Below are positions 63,188 through 64,000 of a stretch of 64,000 nucleotides of DNA, piece after piece. Made by a program: the position numbers and the translations under genes. Under the pieces are notes generated by a model, which was not told where the DNA came from, did not search any database, and was given only the letters and a program-made list of their open reading frames with translations. Each line of letters begins with the position of its first letter. Position 1 is the stretch's first letter. Origin of the DNA: Pseudomonas batumici (GTDB lineage Bacteria; Pseudomonadota; Gammaproteobacteria; Pseudomonadales; Pseudomonadaceae); the NCBI RefSeq assembly GCF_000820515.1, contig NZ_JXDG01000010.1, forward strand, positions 1 through 64,000, in the 5' to 3' direction.

Positions 63188-64000
63188 CCCATTCTCCCCG
63201 TGTTGCCGTGACGCCCACCCAGGAACAGGCCGCGCTGGCCTGGCTTTGCCGCTTGCACGATCAGCCGAGCCGTGGCGACCAGGCGCGGTTCAGTCTCTGG
63301 CTGCAAGCCGACCCGGCCCATGTCGAGGCCTACGCCCAGGCCCAGGTGCTCTGGGCATTGAGCGAGGGGCCGGCGAGCAGCCTGGCCCGGGAGGAGGCGG
63401 ACGTCTTGCAAGGTCTGCTCGAAGCCATGGATCGGCCCAAGCCCGCGACACGCTGGCGCTGGTCGGCGGGCCTGGCGATGGCGGCCTGCCTGCTGCTGGC
63501 GGTGTCCATCGGCCTGGGCTTCGAGCCGCGGCGTTGGCTCGACGACCTCGGTGCGGACTATGTTTCGCTGCCGGGGCAGGTGCGTACGGTGACCCTGGCC
63601 GATCAATCCGCAGTCACCCTGGACACCGACAGTGCGATCTCGGTGGATTTCAGCGCTGGCGAACGGCATGTGCGGTTACGGCGCGGTTCGGCGTTTTTCC
63701 AGGTCACCCATACCGGCGCACCCTTTGTGGTGGACGCCGAAGACGGCGAGGCGCGGGTGCTCGGCACGCAATTCGAAGTGCGCCTGCAACCGGGGGGCGC
63801 GCGGGTGACGGTGTTGTCCGGGCGGGTCGGGGTGCGGGCGAGCCCGGGCGCACCGCAACAGATTCTCGCCGCCAACCAGCAAGTGGCTTATGCCGAGGGT
63901 TCGGCGCCGCCGCCGCAGCCGGTGGACAGCGACCAGCTGTTGGCCTGGCGGCAGGGTTGGCTGAACTATTCGAAAGTCACCCTGGCCGAGGTGGTGCAGG
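63184..64000 (+). CDS. FecR-family anti-sigma/sigma regulator, cut by window end
   Basis: This is the first 272 codons of a FecR-like protein. It starts at GTG 63184, overlapping the sigma stop. A cytoplasmic N-terminal DUF4880 domain (EQAALAWLCRLHDQPSRGDQARF) is followed by a membrane segment at about 98-115 and a periplasmic FecR domain (GQVRTVTLADQSAVTLDTDSA...). The frame is open to base 64000; the end is not seen. Confidence 0.9.
   Translation, partial: MTHSPRVAVTPTQEQAALAWLCRLHDQPSRGDQARFSLWLQADPAHVEAYAQAQVLWALSEGPASSLAREEADVLQGLLEAMDRPKPATRWRWSAGLAMAACLLLAVSIGLGFEPRRWLDDLGADYVSLPGQVRTVTLADQSAVTLDTDSAISVDFSAGERHVRLRRGSAFFQVTHTGAPFVVDAEDGEARVLGTQFEVRLQPGGARVTVLSGRVGVRASPGAPQQILAANQQVAYAEGSAPPPQPVDSDQLLAWRQGWLNYSKVTLAEVVQ

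Overview
The window looks like the chromosome of a Pseudomonas of the P. fluorescens group. It is GC-rich, has GTG/TTG starts, several REP/REPIN intergenic repeats, the neighbourhood algW–nif3-like–cysD–cysNC known from P. aeruginosa, and Pseudomonas-type small proteins (DUF3509, DUF3565, HopJ-like). No tRNA, rRNA, CRISPR array, prophage or transposase gene was recognised. Nearly all of the sequence is intact, densely packed genes.

Layout. 0-9.9 kb: algW (periplasmic protease), a Nif3-like protein, cysD-cysNC (sulfate activation), an acyltransferase and pta separated by a ~160-bp palindromic repeat, a DUF3565 gene, slyD and a glutathione peroxidase. 10-15.3 kb: an OYE-family reductase, a GT4 glycosyltransferase whose 3' end runs into REP DNA, cysZ, trxB, a HopJ-like gene and a DUF1244 gene. 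15.3-19.6 kb: the tetrahydromonapterin genes folX, folE and folM, an ABM-domain membrane protein, a LitR/PplR-type MerR regulator and a short LOV photoreceptor. 19.7-28.8 kb: a flavodoxin, LysR plus cidA/cidB-like genes, a class II aldolase, an SDR, an AmpDh3-like amidase, and a DUF1302/DUF1329 pair. 29-38 kb: a MalT-like LuxR regulator, hmgR and hmgA-fahA-maiA (homogentisate degradation), a SirB1-like protein and a Leu/Glu-type dehydrogenase. 38.2-52 kb: a complete cellulose operon bcsE-F-G-R-Q-A-B-Z-C. 52-64 kb: SOS-type yebG, two secreted or lipoprotein genes, psiE, a YXWGXW lipoprotein, a DUF1800/DUF1501 pair, a MocR regulator divergent from a BenE-type transporter, an HPF-like protein, and a FecI/FecR pair cut by the window end.

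How the parts work together. The most distinctive module is a probable blue-light switch. It has a class II LitR/PplR regulator lacking the cobalamin-ligating residues, its adjacent short LOV protein, and a near-perfect match to the published PplR operator just upstream of folM-folE-folX, so light may control pterin synthesis here. The cellulose operon joins, in one direction, what E. coli keeps as two divergent operons. It carries bcsG, so the product should be phosphoethanolamine cellulose rather than the acetylated cellulose of P. fluorescens SBW25, and a FleQ-box-like sequence precedes it. Other readable regulation includes a LexA box by yebG, a tandem 20-bp operator between hmgR and hmgA, a repeat pair 42 bp apart between mocR and benE, and a Fur-like box before fecI. 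Several palindromic repeats (REPINs, a 143-bp element in up to three copies, a ~160-bp element) sit between genes.
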